Positions 44,841-57,185 of a stretch of 64,000 bases of DNA are shown here, in pieces. The notes under the pieces were generated by a model. That model saw nothing but the letters and a program-made list of their open reading frames with translations, searched no databases and had not been told where the DNA came from. Both the position numbers and the translations under genes were made by a program. This DNA comes from Acanthopleura granulata (taxonomy: Eukaryota; Mollusca; Polyplacophora; Chitonida; Chitonidae). Numbering within the stretch: position 1 is the first letter of the stretch; each line of letters opens with the position of its first letter. The stretch covers positions 4,888,093 to 4,952,092 of the forward strand of contig JABBOT010000014.1 of assembly GCA_016165875.1 (NCBI GenBank), written 5' to 3'.

Positions 44841-47800
44841 CTTCGACACTGTAATTTTTCATTTTCGGCCATGTCATAAGGTGAATTAGTGTCTCTTTGT
44901 ATGGACACAGAAACTATGACGGAGTGATATAGCGCACGCAATACCCACTCCGTCAAATACGTACAGAGAATCTCATTCGTCATGCAATATTCCATCACCG
45001 GAATCCAGCGGCTAATATTGGAATACCAACTATAAATATTTTCCGGGCAGTATTTCCTTGTGGAATGTGATCATGATGTTGCCACGCCTGTTTATATCCA
45101 TGTCGGGGGTCTCTTGCAAACGACAGGCTGGTTCCGTCGCCAGTGTTGGCCGTCTCGTTATACAGACCACTAGCTTTTCGGTATTCAGATCTAACCTCAT
45201 TTAATATCAGACGATGCCAACAAACAATGATTTATTTCATTATCTTTCTCTGGAAATTTAACACAGTCCATGTTTCCTTTGAACAGCCTGGTGACTCGGG
45301 ATGGCACAAGGCGATATGACTGTACAGGGAACATGGAGGTTCTACCAAGGAATCTACTTGGCTTGAAAGCTCCTTTAACAGTCAGTCTAAAAGAATATGC
45401 GACAAATGTTGCAAAACCGCGTGCCTCATACCGATGCTGTCAGAGCATGTATTACATCCTAATTATAAAGCGCACTAGACAGCACCTGCTGATGTAGGAA
45501 GACCAGAGATGGATAAACTCCTTGGTCTGTTTCCGGCCTCTATTGCCAATGTGTAATGCCACACTGACAGAAGCTGTGGGTATACAGTGTCAGCCTAATG
45601 AACTCTTGATGACTTCAGCCACATTGCTTGTGTTTATTTTTGGCTCATGTCGTCTTCACGTTGCGGGCATGACAGTGAGAAAAATGTTAAATTCAAAACC
45701 ACAGTCCTTTGTGTCCAACCCATGTTGGACATATTTGCATATTTCCAAGAAAACGTAACTTCGTGAGTATGGAATGATAAAGAATAATTCGATTTAGTTT
45801 TGAAGCAAGGACTGACAATGAAGAGCAACCCCAGGCGGAAGTAGGACAGTGACAAGACTAGGGATGCGCCCTTCCCCCAGCCTCTCATGGAACACACACG
45901 CTCACACCCATATCATAATTTTATCGTTTTAATCGGGTTTAGCACTGAACAGGAAACAGCCTTAGCTGACTCACCTTTAAGGGTAGATAGACCAATAATG
46001 TGTCAGTTTTACCTACACACAACTCGAAATCATTGCCTACTGAGAATGTGATGAAATCAGTTCGTTTGTAAACAGTGAAATTCGGCCGGTTAACATTTGA
46101 CACAAGACCCGATGGCGCCAAAATGCTTATTCGCAATTTAGACTTTTACAATAGTTTTTTTTGTAATGGTTTACTTAAAATGTTATCCTTAGACGAAGTG
46201 CTAAAATGTTCAAATCATGTTTCCTGTTCATATAAAGGCCGTTTGGGTCAAGGTCTTTTCTTGAACTAGTTGGCTGCACGGAAATCGCATGCCTCACACA
46301 AAAGCGTCATAAACTAAATGCATTCCGTTATACATCGGACGTTTCTACTGCATACACCCTCCCTGGGGTTCCCGAGAGTCCCGCCCATCATGGAACACAC
46401 ACGCTCACACCCCCACAAACGCTACCCTCACATTCAGAGGAAACAGGTGGTCAAATGGTCCTAGGAGTGACCGTGACCGTTTATTACCACCATGACCTAC
46501 AAACACTAAGAATGTGGAAAATCAGAAATTCGCTACCCAATGCTGGGACTGAACACCCGCCTTAGGTGGCTGAGTCCAGTGTGTAATCCGCTTTAATCAA
46601 GAGTTTAATGACTTTGGAACTCGTCGTCTTGAAACTTAGCTTAAGATGAATGAGCCAAATACTAGTTGGACACTGTCGAGAGAATATTATGACTTGGTGG
46701 GCTTTTGCGTCTGGTGTCATCGGCACTGTTTTTCAGTAAGGCATATATCCATATAAACTCTCAGTAAACACGCATAAAGAAAGACGAAAGCACAGGAATT
46801 ATATTTTTAGTTGTAATGTGTATCGCTCCACCCATAAAAGATCATCATGTAAGTAAAATATTCTTGAGTGTGGCTATTGAAAACCCCATTAAAATAATTT
46901 GAAACAAATACTAAAAAGGAAAAAAATAGAAATTTAGTGTGGTAATAATAGGGTCTCTTGAACGAAAGCTTGTGAACTAGCGTGTGATTTTGACGGCTTC
47001 TAGCAAACTTGTAAGATTTCGTTTAAAACTTTGGTGCTTTCATGTTGTACGTAATACCTAAGACGCCTAAGGCTGGCAACGGTGAACAAATGGTCTAAAT
47101 AAGGGTTTTACTTGTAAACTTGGATTTCAAGAGCCCCACATGAAAGAAACCTTTTCAGTCCTCCTCGAGCAGAAGAGCTCCAATATTAAACGCAAAGTTT
47201 ATTGGTTTCGCTATACAAAGGCCTGTGAACGCACCCGAGAGGCTGCTACAAATTTAAACTTGGTTTCGAATTTTTTTGTTCATTGAATCTCTAAGCGTGT
47301 CTGCTTAACATTATTCAAGCATAATTTAAGGATTCAGTAAGATATATCATCTCGGAAACTATTCATTGATTGGATGGTTGCTGTGCAAGTCCAAGCTGAA
47401 GAATTTGTCACCAATTCCCTGAATTGTTTATGGGTGAAGCAAATCAAACTGCCCTTGGAAAACCACCGGCTATTAGCACATTACTGACGAAGATGTGGTC
47501 TTTAACGAACGACAGGCAGTGCAAAGTGTCACATGAACGCCGTGGAACGGTTTTTGTTACAAATGTCCCTACAGGCAGTGAGGGCCGGAAAATCTATCAA
47601 CTCCTTAAGCATGGCCTGGGAAGAACCCTCATCGAGGCCTTGTGATTCAGAGTGTTTTGTCGTGCTTGCTAGCGTACATTCCGCTCTGCTATCCCCGTTG
47701 TAAGCTATGGCAACCAACCGGTAACCACTATACACAATCAAAACGGTATTTATCAAATAAAGACACAATGGCAGTGTTCTGTCGTTGAAATTGAAGGTGT

Positions 47801-47927
47801 TTACTCCATGCTGTAATGTTTTACATTGTATTGCTGCATGAACCGGGATTCTGCTGGTAGGCTAAGCATCCCAATGCCTGGTGTCTTTGCATTCTTTTCA
47901 TGTAATTATTTGTTAAACGTGATGGCC
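44841..47927. other. Long stretch with one short dispersed repeat
   Basis: No convincing exon. 'tcatggaacacacacgctcacaccc' occurs at 45887-45911 and 46390-46414, and both are followed by a 'tgaacac/ggaaacagcc..taG.tgactc' type block, so a short dispersed repeat is present twice. A SINE tail (gtaagtaaaatattcttgagtgtggc) lies at 46849-46874. Confidence 0.4.
46849..46915 (+). mobile_element. SINE tail fragment
   Basis: 'gtaagtaaaatattcttgagtgtggc' and 'ccccattaaaataatttgaaac' are the tail and the end of the local SINEs, with no head or body. Confidence 0.5.
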
Positions 47928-48160
47928 AGACAGCATTTTGAGTGATTCTAGATCAGTGACGTCTACTAAATTGCAATTAACATCACTGTAACATTTTTTT
48001 TACCAAATTCTGCTAACGGACCTGTAAGTTGTTATTTCGTGAACATTTGCATGAACATTTAAAACAAAACCCTGACTGAGACAAATTGACAAGAAGCCGG
48101 GATTTCATCGGTTAAGTGTGACCATTTCTCATTACCTCTCCGGTTTTACTCTTTTACACA
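47928..48160 (+). repeat. Dispersed repeat R1, copy 3
   Basis: 'cattttgag', 'gacgtctactaaattgcaatta', 'gactgagacaaattgacaagaagccggga' and 'ttaagtgtgaccatttctc' follow copy 1 closely in order. Confidence 0.6.
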
Positions 48161-49028
48161 TGTATCTACCACGTTGGCAGAGGTATGGATTTTGTGCTCT
48201 CTGTTTCGCTTACCGTCTTCTGCTGTGTATGATCTGTAGAGGCTTGGCATACCATCTGAACCATGGACGCAAAACAATCACAGTATCCTATAACCTGCAC
48301 CAGAACAATGTGTGCTCTGACAGGAAACCTGGTTTACCTGGTAACACCCCAGAATAATCCTTCTAGAGGTTTTTTTTTTCATGAGTGTTCATGAGCTTCT
48401 ACATGTTGTCTCATTGCTCCTCTATCAGTCCATGTGAATTAAGCTTTACCACTCTACTAGATACTTCCACCCGCTTTGTATGTCTTAACCTCTCGTCGCT
48501 TTATCACCACCTGGCACAGTCTTTACTTTCGATCTGTCTGAAAACGGCGTCTGAAGTAAGGACTTTTTGTTTATTTGTTTGTTCATTTATTTATCACCCA
48601 GGTCTATTATAAACAGAGGGTAAACAGCCTCCAGAACTGGCTCGCGTGCATCAATTCCACCTCTTCCACCTTCCATATGTCGCAATAACTGGAATAGCAG
48701 TGTTATTGAATAACCGACCGCAAACAGTCTGATGACCGAGGAGGAAGGGTGCCTGGTTTGTAATCGAGACAGCGCAGGATCAAACACAAAACAGGATATT
48801 CTGAAAAATCTTCAAAGTCTCAATCGTACATCACGCCATAAGTGACAGGTGGGCAGCCCTAAAATATGTTGGCAACGGAACCATTCTGCCAAAATTAGAC
48901 ACTTTTTGTCATAAACGACATCGAATTCATGTAGAGCCAGCAAGCAAGCCGTTTGTAATGATGCAGATGCACGCTAGCAGGGACGGGGCCACTCCATATT
49001 GAATGGCAATGGAATGAATGAATGGTTA
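48161..49028. other. Gene-free stretch
   Basis: No recognised element or exon. Confidence 0.35.
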
Positions 49029-49303
49029 TTGTTTAACGCCCTACTCAAGAATATTTCACTTATACGAAGGCGGTGTCTCCTTGGTGCAGGACGGATTTCC
49101 ACCGTATCTTTTATCTGGTGCTGCATCACCGAGACGACTTGCCGAAGACATCCAACAAGCCCCTCACCCAGCCACATTATACTGACACCGGGCCGACCAG
49201 TCCACCCTCTATCCTCTTAGTGCTGAGCGCCTAGCGAGGAAGCAGGATGTACCATTTTCTTAAAGTCTTTGGTATGACCCGACCCAGGTTTGAACCCAGC
49301 CGT
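49029..49303 (-). mobile_element. SINE family 2, head-truncated
   Basis: Very close to 17731-18053 from the tail ('ttgtttaacgccctactcaa') through 'ggacggatttccaccgtatc' and 'ggtatgacccgacccaggtttgaac'. It stops just after the B box, so the A box is missing. High similarity between the two copies suggests recent activity. Confidence 0.9.
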
Positions 49304-51015
49304 CCAAAGAATGGCAATGGAGGACCAACTGACTGTTTATACTCATCAAGGCACTGAGAACAGCGGAGGCGGGGAAATTTTCTAGAATTTCACGTCCAAG
49401 GCTGTGCTTACAGTAACACATTTATGAAACAGCCGGTGAATACATATGGTTTCGGGGTTAAAAGCTTGCGGCGTGCTGTCAGCCGTGCTTCCGTGCTTCC
49501 GTGCTTAACGTTATCTATTATCTAAAGACCCATTAGTTTCGCCGAAGTCGCACGTCCTCTCTTTTTTTGGATGCAGTTTCTAATATTGCTTTTACATCAT
49601 GTTCCGTGACTGCGAGATGGCAGAAAGGAAGCGATGAGAACGCATAGGCTATTGTTTTTTGCTCCTAATTAAGCTAATTGCCCGGGAGAGCACGTAAAAA
49701 ATGCTATCGCGGTTTTCCAAAACCCTTTGAATGGGCTGACGTTCTTTAATCAATCAGTTTTCACGAGGTAGCAAAGTTTGTAGCACAAAGCTTAGACATT
49801 ACCGATAAATGTATGACACCGACCAACCTCCCAGTAAAAATGCCCCGCGTGAAGGCAATCGGTGTTCTTTTTGTGCACATAACGTTACAGCGCTGCCAAA
49901 AGCACCAGACTGGCCAGTTCATCGTAGTGTTCTATAATTGCACGGTTTTCAGTCCATTGAGAACATCTTTTTATTTTAGCAAATATGAAGATTCACGCCA
50001 CCTCGATAATGTAGAATAACCAGTAAAACACAAATATGCAGACGTCATTACAGATAAACAGCAGTGTACTTGAATAGTAGAATGATTAAAAAAAAAAAAA
50101 AGAAAAAAAAAAAAAGAAAAAGAAAAAGCAGAAAGAAAACGGTACAAATCTTCAGTTTCTTTTTGACATCGATGTTTGCTTAGCGCACTGTGGTGGAATA
50201 GATCCACCTTCGTGGCCAAAGACAAACATATAGTTGGCGACATCAGATGTCATCAATGTACTCAAGGAGCGTCCACTTTATACCTGGTATCATGCAAAAT
50301 GACATTCCTCACTTTATTTCATGATCACTGATATTCTGACTTGCTCATTTTGCAACATGACTGATAATAACAGTATTTAGAAACAGCTGTCGACCTTCCA
50401 AAAGTGAATATTTAGCGTCTGCGTTACTTTCTTTGCACCTTGTGGTTCACTCAAACGGCGGTAGTCTGAGTTAATGACTGGACCAAACACGTCGGAAAGT
50501 GTTTAGTTGAACATGAACGCTTGTAATTTAAGCAGCTATATTTTAACTCATGGACTCTTTTTCAACAAATTACAATGGGGGCTTATGCATTAAACATTTT
50601 ATGTATTAAAATCGACTTTGGAGCAGTCGGTCGAAATTCGTCCAAAAGCTTTTATTCTTTTGTGACAAGAATCTGGGAGACGGGTGTAATTATTGTTAAC
50701 AGAAAAGACCCCCAGAAATTAAATTGCTTATATATCCGGGACGGCTGTTATTCTGTACTTCTGAGAGTTAGCAATTAATTCAATACTGCAATCAGTTTGT
50801 ACCGAGGGCAGATACTGCAGTGCAGTGCGTATAGCATACAATTATATGATTGTTAAGGTAAAAGACCCTCAAAATGATGTGATTTAATATACATGTCACA
50901 GACGACTGTCTTTTTATCCTTCTATTAAAGAGATGGGACAAAGGTAATTAATTCACAGAGGTAATTAAAAACGAACAGTTTATGCGGAGGTCAGAAATTG
51001 CCGAGTAGTACATAA
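49304..51015. other. Gene-free stretch with an A-rich tract
   Basis: 'aaaaaaaaaaaaagaaaaaa' type sequence at about 50087-50128 and otherwise only short frames. Confidence 0.4.
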
Positions 51016-51155
51016 CGGATACCATTACATGATACACTGTTAAATTTTAGGATATCACGGATACCATTACATGATACACTGTTAAAATTTACTATATAAC
51101 GATATCATTATATGATACACTGTTAAAATTTAGTATAAAACGGATACCATCACAT
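51016..51155 (+). repeat. Tandem repeat, ~3.3 x 42 bp
   Basis: Units begin at 51016, 51058, 51100 and 51141 with 'cggataccattacatgatac' and 'actgttaaaattta'; the last is partial. Confidence 0.92.
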
Positions 51156-51828
51156 TTATAATTAACTGAGACGTAATAATTTGTATATCAATTTTCAGAT
51201 ATCATGGAAATGTACAGGATAGCGATTCTCTATATGGAGATAAAATTAGTCACCAATATTACTGAAAATAGCTTGGAACACACCGTGGCGTTATTTGCAC
51301 ACGCAGGCATAACAACAGGGAATGGCGCGACCGGTGAAATAACACACGGTTTACCAAAGACTCCGTACAGCGCACAGGCGCTATTCATTGAGTCAGTTCA
51401 CATATATTTTGTAGCACTTTACTATCGATTTTGCCATGGATCGATAAGTATACGTATTTTTTCAGGTTCATTTCTGTACAAAACAGAAAAGGAAAAAAAA
51501 AAAAAGAGCGAGAACACCCCCCCCCCCCGCTCACACACACAAAATGTCTTCCGCTATACAAGCATATTTCTGGTACTTGTGTGATTATAGCTACATGGGT
51601 TGCCAAGCCTGGCTGCCACTACGTGTTACGCTTGATTCGGAACACACTGTCATCCTGCTTTGCTTCTTGGGGTAAATGTCTCTCAAGCCTATGACATAGC
51701 ATGTGTCAAGTGGCTTGCGTCAAACAAGTTAACATCAAACATTAAGCGAGTTTACACCAAGAAGGCTGAGATCAAGCAAGCTTTCTTCAAATACGCTTAA
51801 ACCAAGCGCGTCTCTGCGAATTGCATTT
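51156..51828. other. Gene-free stretch
   Basis: A 126-codon frame at 51204-51584 runs into an A/G and a C tract and shows no domain. An A12 run and a C10 run sit together near 51494-51530. Confidence 0.35.
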
Positions 51829-52038
51829 AGGGAGCGGTGCCTGGCTCCTCATGCAGCTCAAGGCTAAAGAGATGAGGGTTCAATCCCGCTCTTTGGAGAC
51901 TTTTTTTATAGATTACTCCGTTCTCATAGTTCGTGTTAACTTGTCGCCTCTTCCAGCAATATTGCATGCTTGTCGCCGTCGTACAAATGAAATATTCACA
52001 AGCATGGCGTAAAACACAAACCAAATAAGTAAATAAAT
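51829..52038 (+). mobile_element. SINE, third head type
   Basis: A tRNA-like head ('ggagcggtgcctggctcctcatgcagctcaaggc' and B box 'gggttcaatcccgc') is followed by a body unlike families 1 and 2. The tail 'cgccgtcgtacaaatgaaatattcac.agcatggcgtaaaac' and the 'aaataagtaaataaat' end are again the common local ones. Confidence 0.65.
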
Positions 52039-52384
52039 TATCGCCCAGAAAAGTTCGTCAGTCAAATGTCCATAGAGTACCACTGGGTAAGCCGATTTCC
52101 TTCACTCACAAAACTGACCGCCATTTATCCGTACATTTTCGATAGTTGCCTTAAACAGTAATCAATGAACAAAAACGTTCACACCAAACACGTTTGTATC
52201 AAAACCATTCAAAACAGCACCCAAATTCTACAGCGCTGTTTCAGTTCGAATCAAATCTATTTATGTGGGGTCACACAACTTTTGAACAAGCTGGAATCGC
52301 CATTTTCAGCTCTACTGGTCGAAGACCAGGAGAGATTATGTAATAGCAAGTTGCCCGACGTCTATCTGTCCTGCATCTGTAAAC
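52039..52384. other. Gene-free stretch
   Basis: Nothing recognised. Confidence 0.35.
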
Positions 52385-53390
52385 TTCTTTTTCAAAACGC
52401 TACTGCCCCTACAGGTTTTGTCCGATTTCAAAGAAACTTGGGTCAAGTGTAGACTATATTCAGGTACATAATTCGTAGTATCGATCTTCCATTTCCATAA
52501 TTAGTCGTCCGTCTGTCTTTGCGTTCATCTACCTTGTTAACATTTTTTTCAAAACGCAGTATTCTTACAGTTCTGTATGATTTCAGTGACGCTTGGTCCA
52601 TTTCAACGATCGGGTTGTCCGTCAGTCTCTCTGTTTATCCAGAATGTGTTAAAATTTTCAAAAAACTCTTTCTCCTACAATTTTTGACCGATTTCAATGA
52701 AACCTAGTTCAGGTGTAACTACATTAATATACATAATTTGTAGTACTGATCTTCCAAGGATTAGTCGTCTGTCTGTCTTTCAGTTCATCTACCTTGTTAA
52801 CATTTCTTTCAAAACGCTACCACTCCTACAGCTTTGTATGATCTCAATGAGACTTGGTTTAAGAGTAGACTACGCAGATAAATAATTCATGGAATCGATT
52901 TTCCATTTGAACGATTGGTTGTCCGTCTGTCCGTTTATCCGATAGGTGGACATATCCTTCAAAACGCTACATGTCCTACAGTTTTTGTTTAATTTCAACG
53001 AAACTTATGGTTGCAGTGTAGGCTACATCAAGAGACGTACAAAATTTGCACTATTAATTTTTAATTTCGATGATCAGTTGTCCGTCTGTTCATCCGGTTT
53101 ATGTTGACATGTCTTTCAAAACACTTCTCTTCCTACAGGTTTTGTCTGATTTCAATAAAAATTGATTGAAGTGTAGACAACATCAAGATACATAAAGTGG
53201 AGTATCGATTTTCCGTTTCGACATCTGTTGTCTGTCAGGGTGTCAGTTCATACAGCACATGTTAACATTTCTTTCAACACACTACTCCTCTCAGAGGTTT
53301 TGTTTGATTTCAATGAAACTTGGCTGAAGTGAATCAAGATATATACTTTATCATATTCATTTTCATTTGTGATTGTCGATTGTCCCTCAC
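52385..53390 (+). repeat. Tandem array, ~7 units of ~110-165 bp
   Basis: Units start with 'tttcaaaacgctact..tcctac' at about 52389, 52548, 52659, 52806, 52960, 53114 and 53271. Each continues 'gttttgt..gatttcaatgaaacttgg', 'agtgtagactacatcaagatacataa', 'agtatcgattttccatttc' and 'gttgtccgtctgtc'. Divergence between units is 20 to 30 per cent by eye. No coding. Confidence 0.88.
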
Positions 53391-55611
53391 ACATACATAC
53401 ATCGTTTTGTAATCGACATCTATGATAATTTTGTTCCCACCAGTTGAGCTACTGTATCATCAAAGACTGGTTGTGATCTGTTCCAATCAGTCTGCTGATG
53501 CAGCAGCTGTTTCGAAATTATGTGTAATATAAAGATGTTTTTACGCGTCTAATGTCAATCACACCCTGTATGTATATGTTGTGTAACTTCATATTTATAT
53601 CTTCTAAGAACAGCGCAGCTTGGTCCCGAGTGGAATGAGATCACCCAAATATGAAACAAAAACCATTATCATTATCGACAGGGCAGAAGATACTGTAGCC
53701 ATGGACATAGACTGGCTTTTATTGATAAAACATCCTGCAGACCTGCAGGCTTTTCTCATGGGAAATCCGCTTGATTTTTGGCAAAACTATTGAATATATC
53801 GGAGAGTAAATTTGACAAGACGTCAAAGACTTTTGTATATATGAATAATGACCTATGTTGTATTAATTCCCGAAGTTCCCATATACATTCTCACATCGTT
53901 GTCAAGTAAGTCACTTAAGGAAAAACCTCTGTGTAGTTGAAAGCCGTTTTTGAAAATGAACTACAGTTGTTTTTGTACAGATGGTTACTATCCATGATTC
54001 AATGAAGTTCAAAACAAACATTTTGAAAATGTTTTCCTTTCTTGTTGTTGAGTAGGAGAAATATTCCTTTGATCCATTTTTTACCTGTATATGAGGGCAT
54101 GGATTGGTTTCACACTATCTGTGGAAAGAAAGAAAATTTTTCTCAAACTCCCCTATCTCGGACCACTAACCAAATAAATGAAAGGGGATATAACATCATT
54201 ATGTAGGAGTATTCCATGTGTCAACATCATTGTAATATCGGCAAACAAGTGAAATATGGCTTCATTTTTTCCTTTCGAAGATCACGAATCACCATTAATG
54301 AAAAACAAGGTTATATATTAAAATCACTTGTGGTGAATGTACATAAACATATAAAGGAACAACACCCAGACACTTTCAAGACCGAATGCAGGAACACAGC
54401 ATAGCAAACACCAAGTACAAACTCTCAGCAGTTTGTGCCCATTGCCTAGAGACAGTCCTCTAAATATAACACACGAACACACTGGACTACTGCAAAACTG
54501 ACTCTAAATTAAAAATAAAAGTCATTGTATATAGCCAAACAGAAGTCTGTCCTAAACAACATGTTTCTTTTCAATACCTAGCAGCTATTTGTATACCGTC
54601 AGGTGGTGATATGTTGATCACAACCTACCTCGCAAGCTCTGTATACAATCATGTTCGTTGGTCTTCAGTGGTGCAGTGTGCCACCGTACCTTACAATGGA
54701 ATAAGTTTTTTTCCCGTAAGATCGTATAAACATGTATAAAATCATATCTTATCTATTCCTCTTGGTTCTTATACAATTGGTAATCGGCATCCGCACACAG
54801 AATATCTGCATATATCACGGGTACATCCATGGTTCGTCTCCAAGTGGTATCAACCTATCAGCTGTGGCATCTACAAGTTTTAATCAGAGCATAAATTCAC
54901 ACTTGAAATACATATTCATATGAACCCCAAAATTCGGAATTCTGATCATCAGTACTTGAATGTATACTGACTTCACTGTTCCAAACTAAGAGCACAGTTT
55001 TAAGACTTTGAAAGAATTTTGCGCTCTGAAAGATGTTATACATGGTAAGGGTCCTTGTTTATCACGGAACAAAATGTTTTTATTACCACTGGATTTACTG
55101 GACATGATAATCATCTCGAAAACGGATGAAGTGTGCTGACAATTGATTCATCCAAACATCAGTGAAATCTTTTTAAATAGTAAGCGAGGTATACCGGTAA
55201 AACAATGATTCATGTAAAAAAACAACCCACAGACCTGCTTAATTAAGACGTTTGCATCACACTTCGTTAAAAATTTACACAGGTTTTAATAGAATATAAT
55301 TAACCGGATATACAAGTAGCCAACAGTTTATAAATGATGTTGGAAAGACATACGCGTATGTTTACCGATTCGTCACATCGAGTGAGTAATTCACGCCAGT
55401 TTGTGTTTAAACATTGAAAATTCCATATTTCTATTATATAAAATGTCATGCTATAAACCCCCGAGAAAGTATATAAAAGTATAGCAGTTACTCTTTTGCT
55501 CCAACTATTCATATAAATCTAGCGATAATTAGAAGATGCCCCTTTGTTTATACCACGCCTAGAGGCCCTGGAGAAGAGGAATTACATACATACTTGAAAA
55601 ACTGCTACCTC
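53391..55611. other. Long stretch with one signal-peptide-like ORF
   Basis: The only item of note is a 63-codon frame at 54732-54923 that begins MYKIISYLFLLVLIQLVIG, which would pass as a secretion signal. There is no second exon, domain or partner to support it. Confidence 0.25.
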
Positions 55612-55712
55612 TGCGGGCACTTCAAAAACTGCACTTCAGAAAAACGGCACTTCAAAAACCTGTACTTCAAAAAAAAAAACCAATACACTTTGGGAGTTGG
55701 GAGTTGGGAGTT
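55612..55712 (+). repeat. Two short tandem repeats
   Basis: 'ggcacttcaaaaac' recurs four times with changes at about 55616-55670, and 'gggagtt' recurs three times at 55691-55711. Confidence 0.8.
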
Positions 55713-56229
55713 CCGTTAGCTGCGATCTTTGCCATTTCCGCTCGTCATAAAAGCGATGTTTGTTGGTTGTTTTGTGACTATGGCTACTTTATAGGTAATC
55801 TGGTGGAATGTCAAGACTTTCACTTTCTTCCAAATATGCTGAGTATACAAACAAGCACAGAGGCACCTTTACGACTGTGTTGAAGTATTCAGATACGTGC
55901 TCTGTTGCGAGAAAGTAGCGTAAACAGGTTGAACAGTACAAGGCGCAGTTTCAGGATTTTCGTCACCCAGCTGTTCTGTTTTATTACTACTTCATGGTGT
56001 ATTCAACGAAGTCAAAACTCAAAACAGAAAGGCTGTGTGGTCAAAATATATCATCCGAATAGAACTTCTGGTATAAGAAGGAAAGTCTCAAGTGGTTCAG
56101 GTGGTAAATGGTTCAGAAACTTGCAACGGACCACTTGCAGTATCATGTGCCTTTCTCAGTGGAGTTTTTAGTTCATCGATATTAAAAGGACGATTATAAT
56201 CTTCTAAGTTTTTAGAAGAAAAGGGCAAT

Positions 56230-56826
56230 TTAATTTTCTCCTTCTGGTTTTTGATATGCTGAAAATCTGAAGTATATTTTCTCAGAAGAAGATTTTGTAG
56301 AAGTTGTATCAGCTAATTTATTAGCTATATCGGATGGAGAAGTTAGTATATTATCTCCATCTTTCAAGTGCTTGACTTTTGCTTTATTATTTTTGCCCTT
56401 AAGTTTCTGAACCATATTCCAGACCTTACGCATGGGTGTTTTTGACGTAATGCTTGAAACGAAGTTCGCCCAACAAGATCGTCTCTTGGACTTAAGTAAT
56501 CGACGAGCCTTAGCTCCAAGAATACGAACCTGGTTTAAATTATTATCAGTAGGACAATGATTGAATGTACGTTCAGCTTTTTTACGATCCTTTATGGCTT
56601 TACGACAGTCATTGTCGAACCAGGGTTTACTTTTGGATTTTGGTCTGGTCGAGGTCTTAGGGATAATTCTGTCTGCAGCTAGTAAAATAAGCTCATTAAA
56701 TTTTAATATGGGATCATCTGCTACATTGAGAGTCTGTGGAGTGATATCAGCCTCACAGAACATCTCAAATGCCATCCAATCTGCTTTATCGAACTTCCAC
56801 TTGCAGCTTGCTCTTCTTTGTGACAA
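56230..56826 (-). pseudogene. LINE ORF2 linker between endonuclease and RT
   Basis: A 198-codon frame with WKFDKADWMAF, KFNELILLAADRIIPK, KPWFDNDCRKAIKDRKKAERTF and MRKVWNMVQKLKGK, the usual block between the APE-type endonuclease and the reverse transcriptase of I/Nimb and Jockey elements. After 56280 the frame shifts: the true continuation (YTSDFQHIKNQKEKIKLPF, then NRPFNIDELK) lies in another frame and runs on to about 56072. The Met at 56826 is not a natural start. It follows the deletion junction with the endonuclease fragment. Confidence 0.85.
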
Positions 56827-57010
56827 AGTGTGCTATAGAGTGAATAATTTTTGACAGATATTTTATCTTTGTAAGATGTCTTCAGGTGAGTTTCCTGAAG
56901 ACAAAGGGCAATAGGATTTAATGATTGGACCAGCTGTGCTATTTCAATAAAATTAACCTTAAGACCTCGACAATTCCATTGTATAATTTTGTCGTATGCA
57001 GATATTTTCG
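56826..57010 (-). pseudogene. LINE ORF2 endonuclease, N-terminal fragment
   Basis: The frame reads KIIQWNCRGLKVNFIEIAQL and NPIALCLQETHLK, the first two motifs of the APE-type endonuclease (the Asn of WNCRG and the Glu of LQET are metal and catalytic residues). It stays open to about NYSLYSTLCHKEE, then meets the linker in another frame. The middle and C-terminal motifs (GDFN, SDH) are absent, so the domain is internally deleted. Confidence 0.8.
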
Positions 57011-57056
57011 AGGCCGGCTTTTGTTCACTCTTTGTTTAGAGAACAATAAAAGTCAG

Positions 57057-57185
57057 CTAACTTTCCTGTCCATTGTCACGAGGGTCTGACAAAACCTCCA
57101 GCTTCCTCTTTTTATCAGCACCTGAAACTGGTTGAGAGGACGGTCGAATATTATAGACATTTGGCGAAAGGTTTAGGGAAGTCAT
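57057..57185 (-). pseudogene. LINE ORF1 remnant, 42 codons
   Basis: A small intact frame from ATG at 57185 to TAG at 57057, beginning MTSLNLSPNVYN and ending KKRKLEVLSDPRDNGQES. It sits where ORF1 should be, between the 5' UTR and ORF2. A full ORF1 of this kind has several hundred codons with zinc knuckles (see 62720-64000). The best explanation is an in-frame internal deletion joining the two ends of ORF1; the short basic end (KKRK) is kept. Confidence 0.55.

Noticed and set aside
45270..46269. Several 64-87 codon ORFs on both strands
   Set aside because: Mutually overlapping, without motifs, conserved partners or splice signals.
51204..51584. 126-codon ORF
   Set aside because: It runs into A/G and C homopolymers, and the minus strand is equally open. 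No motif.
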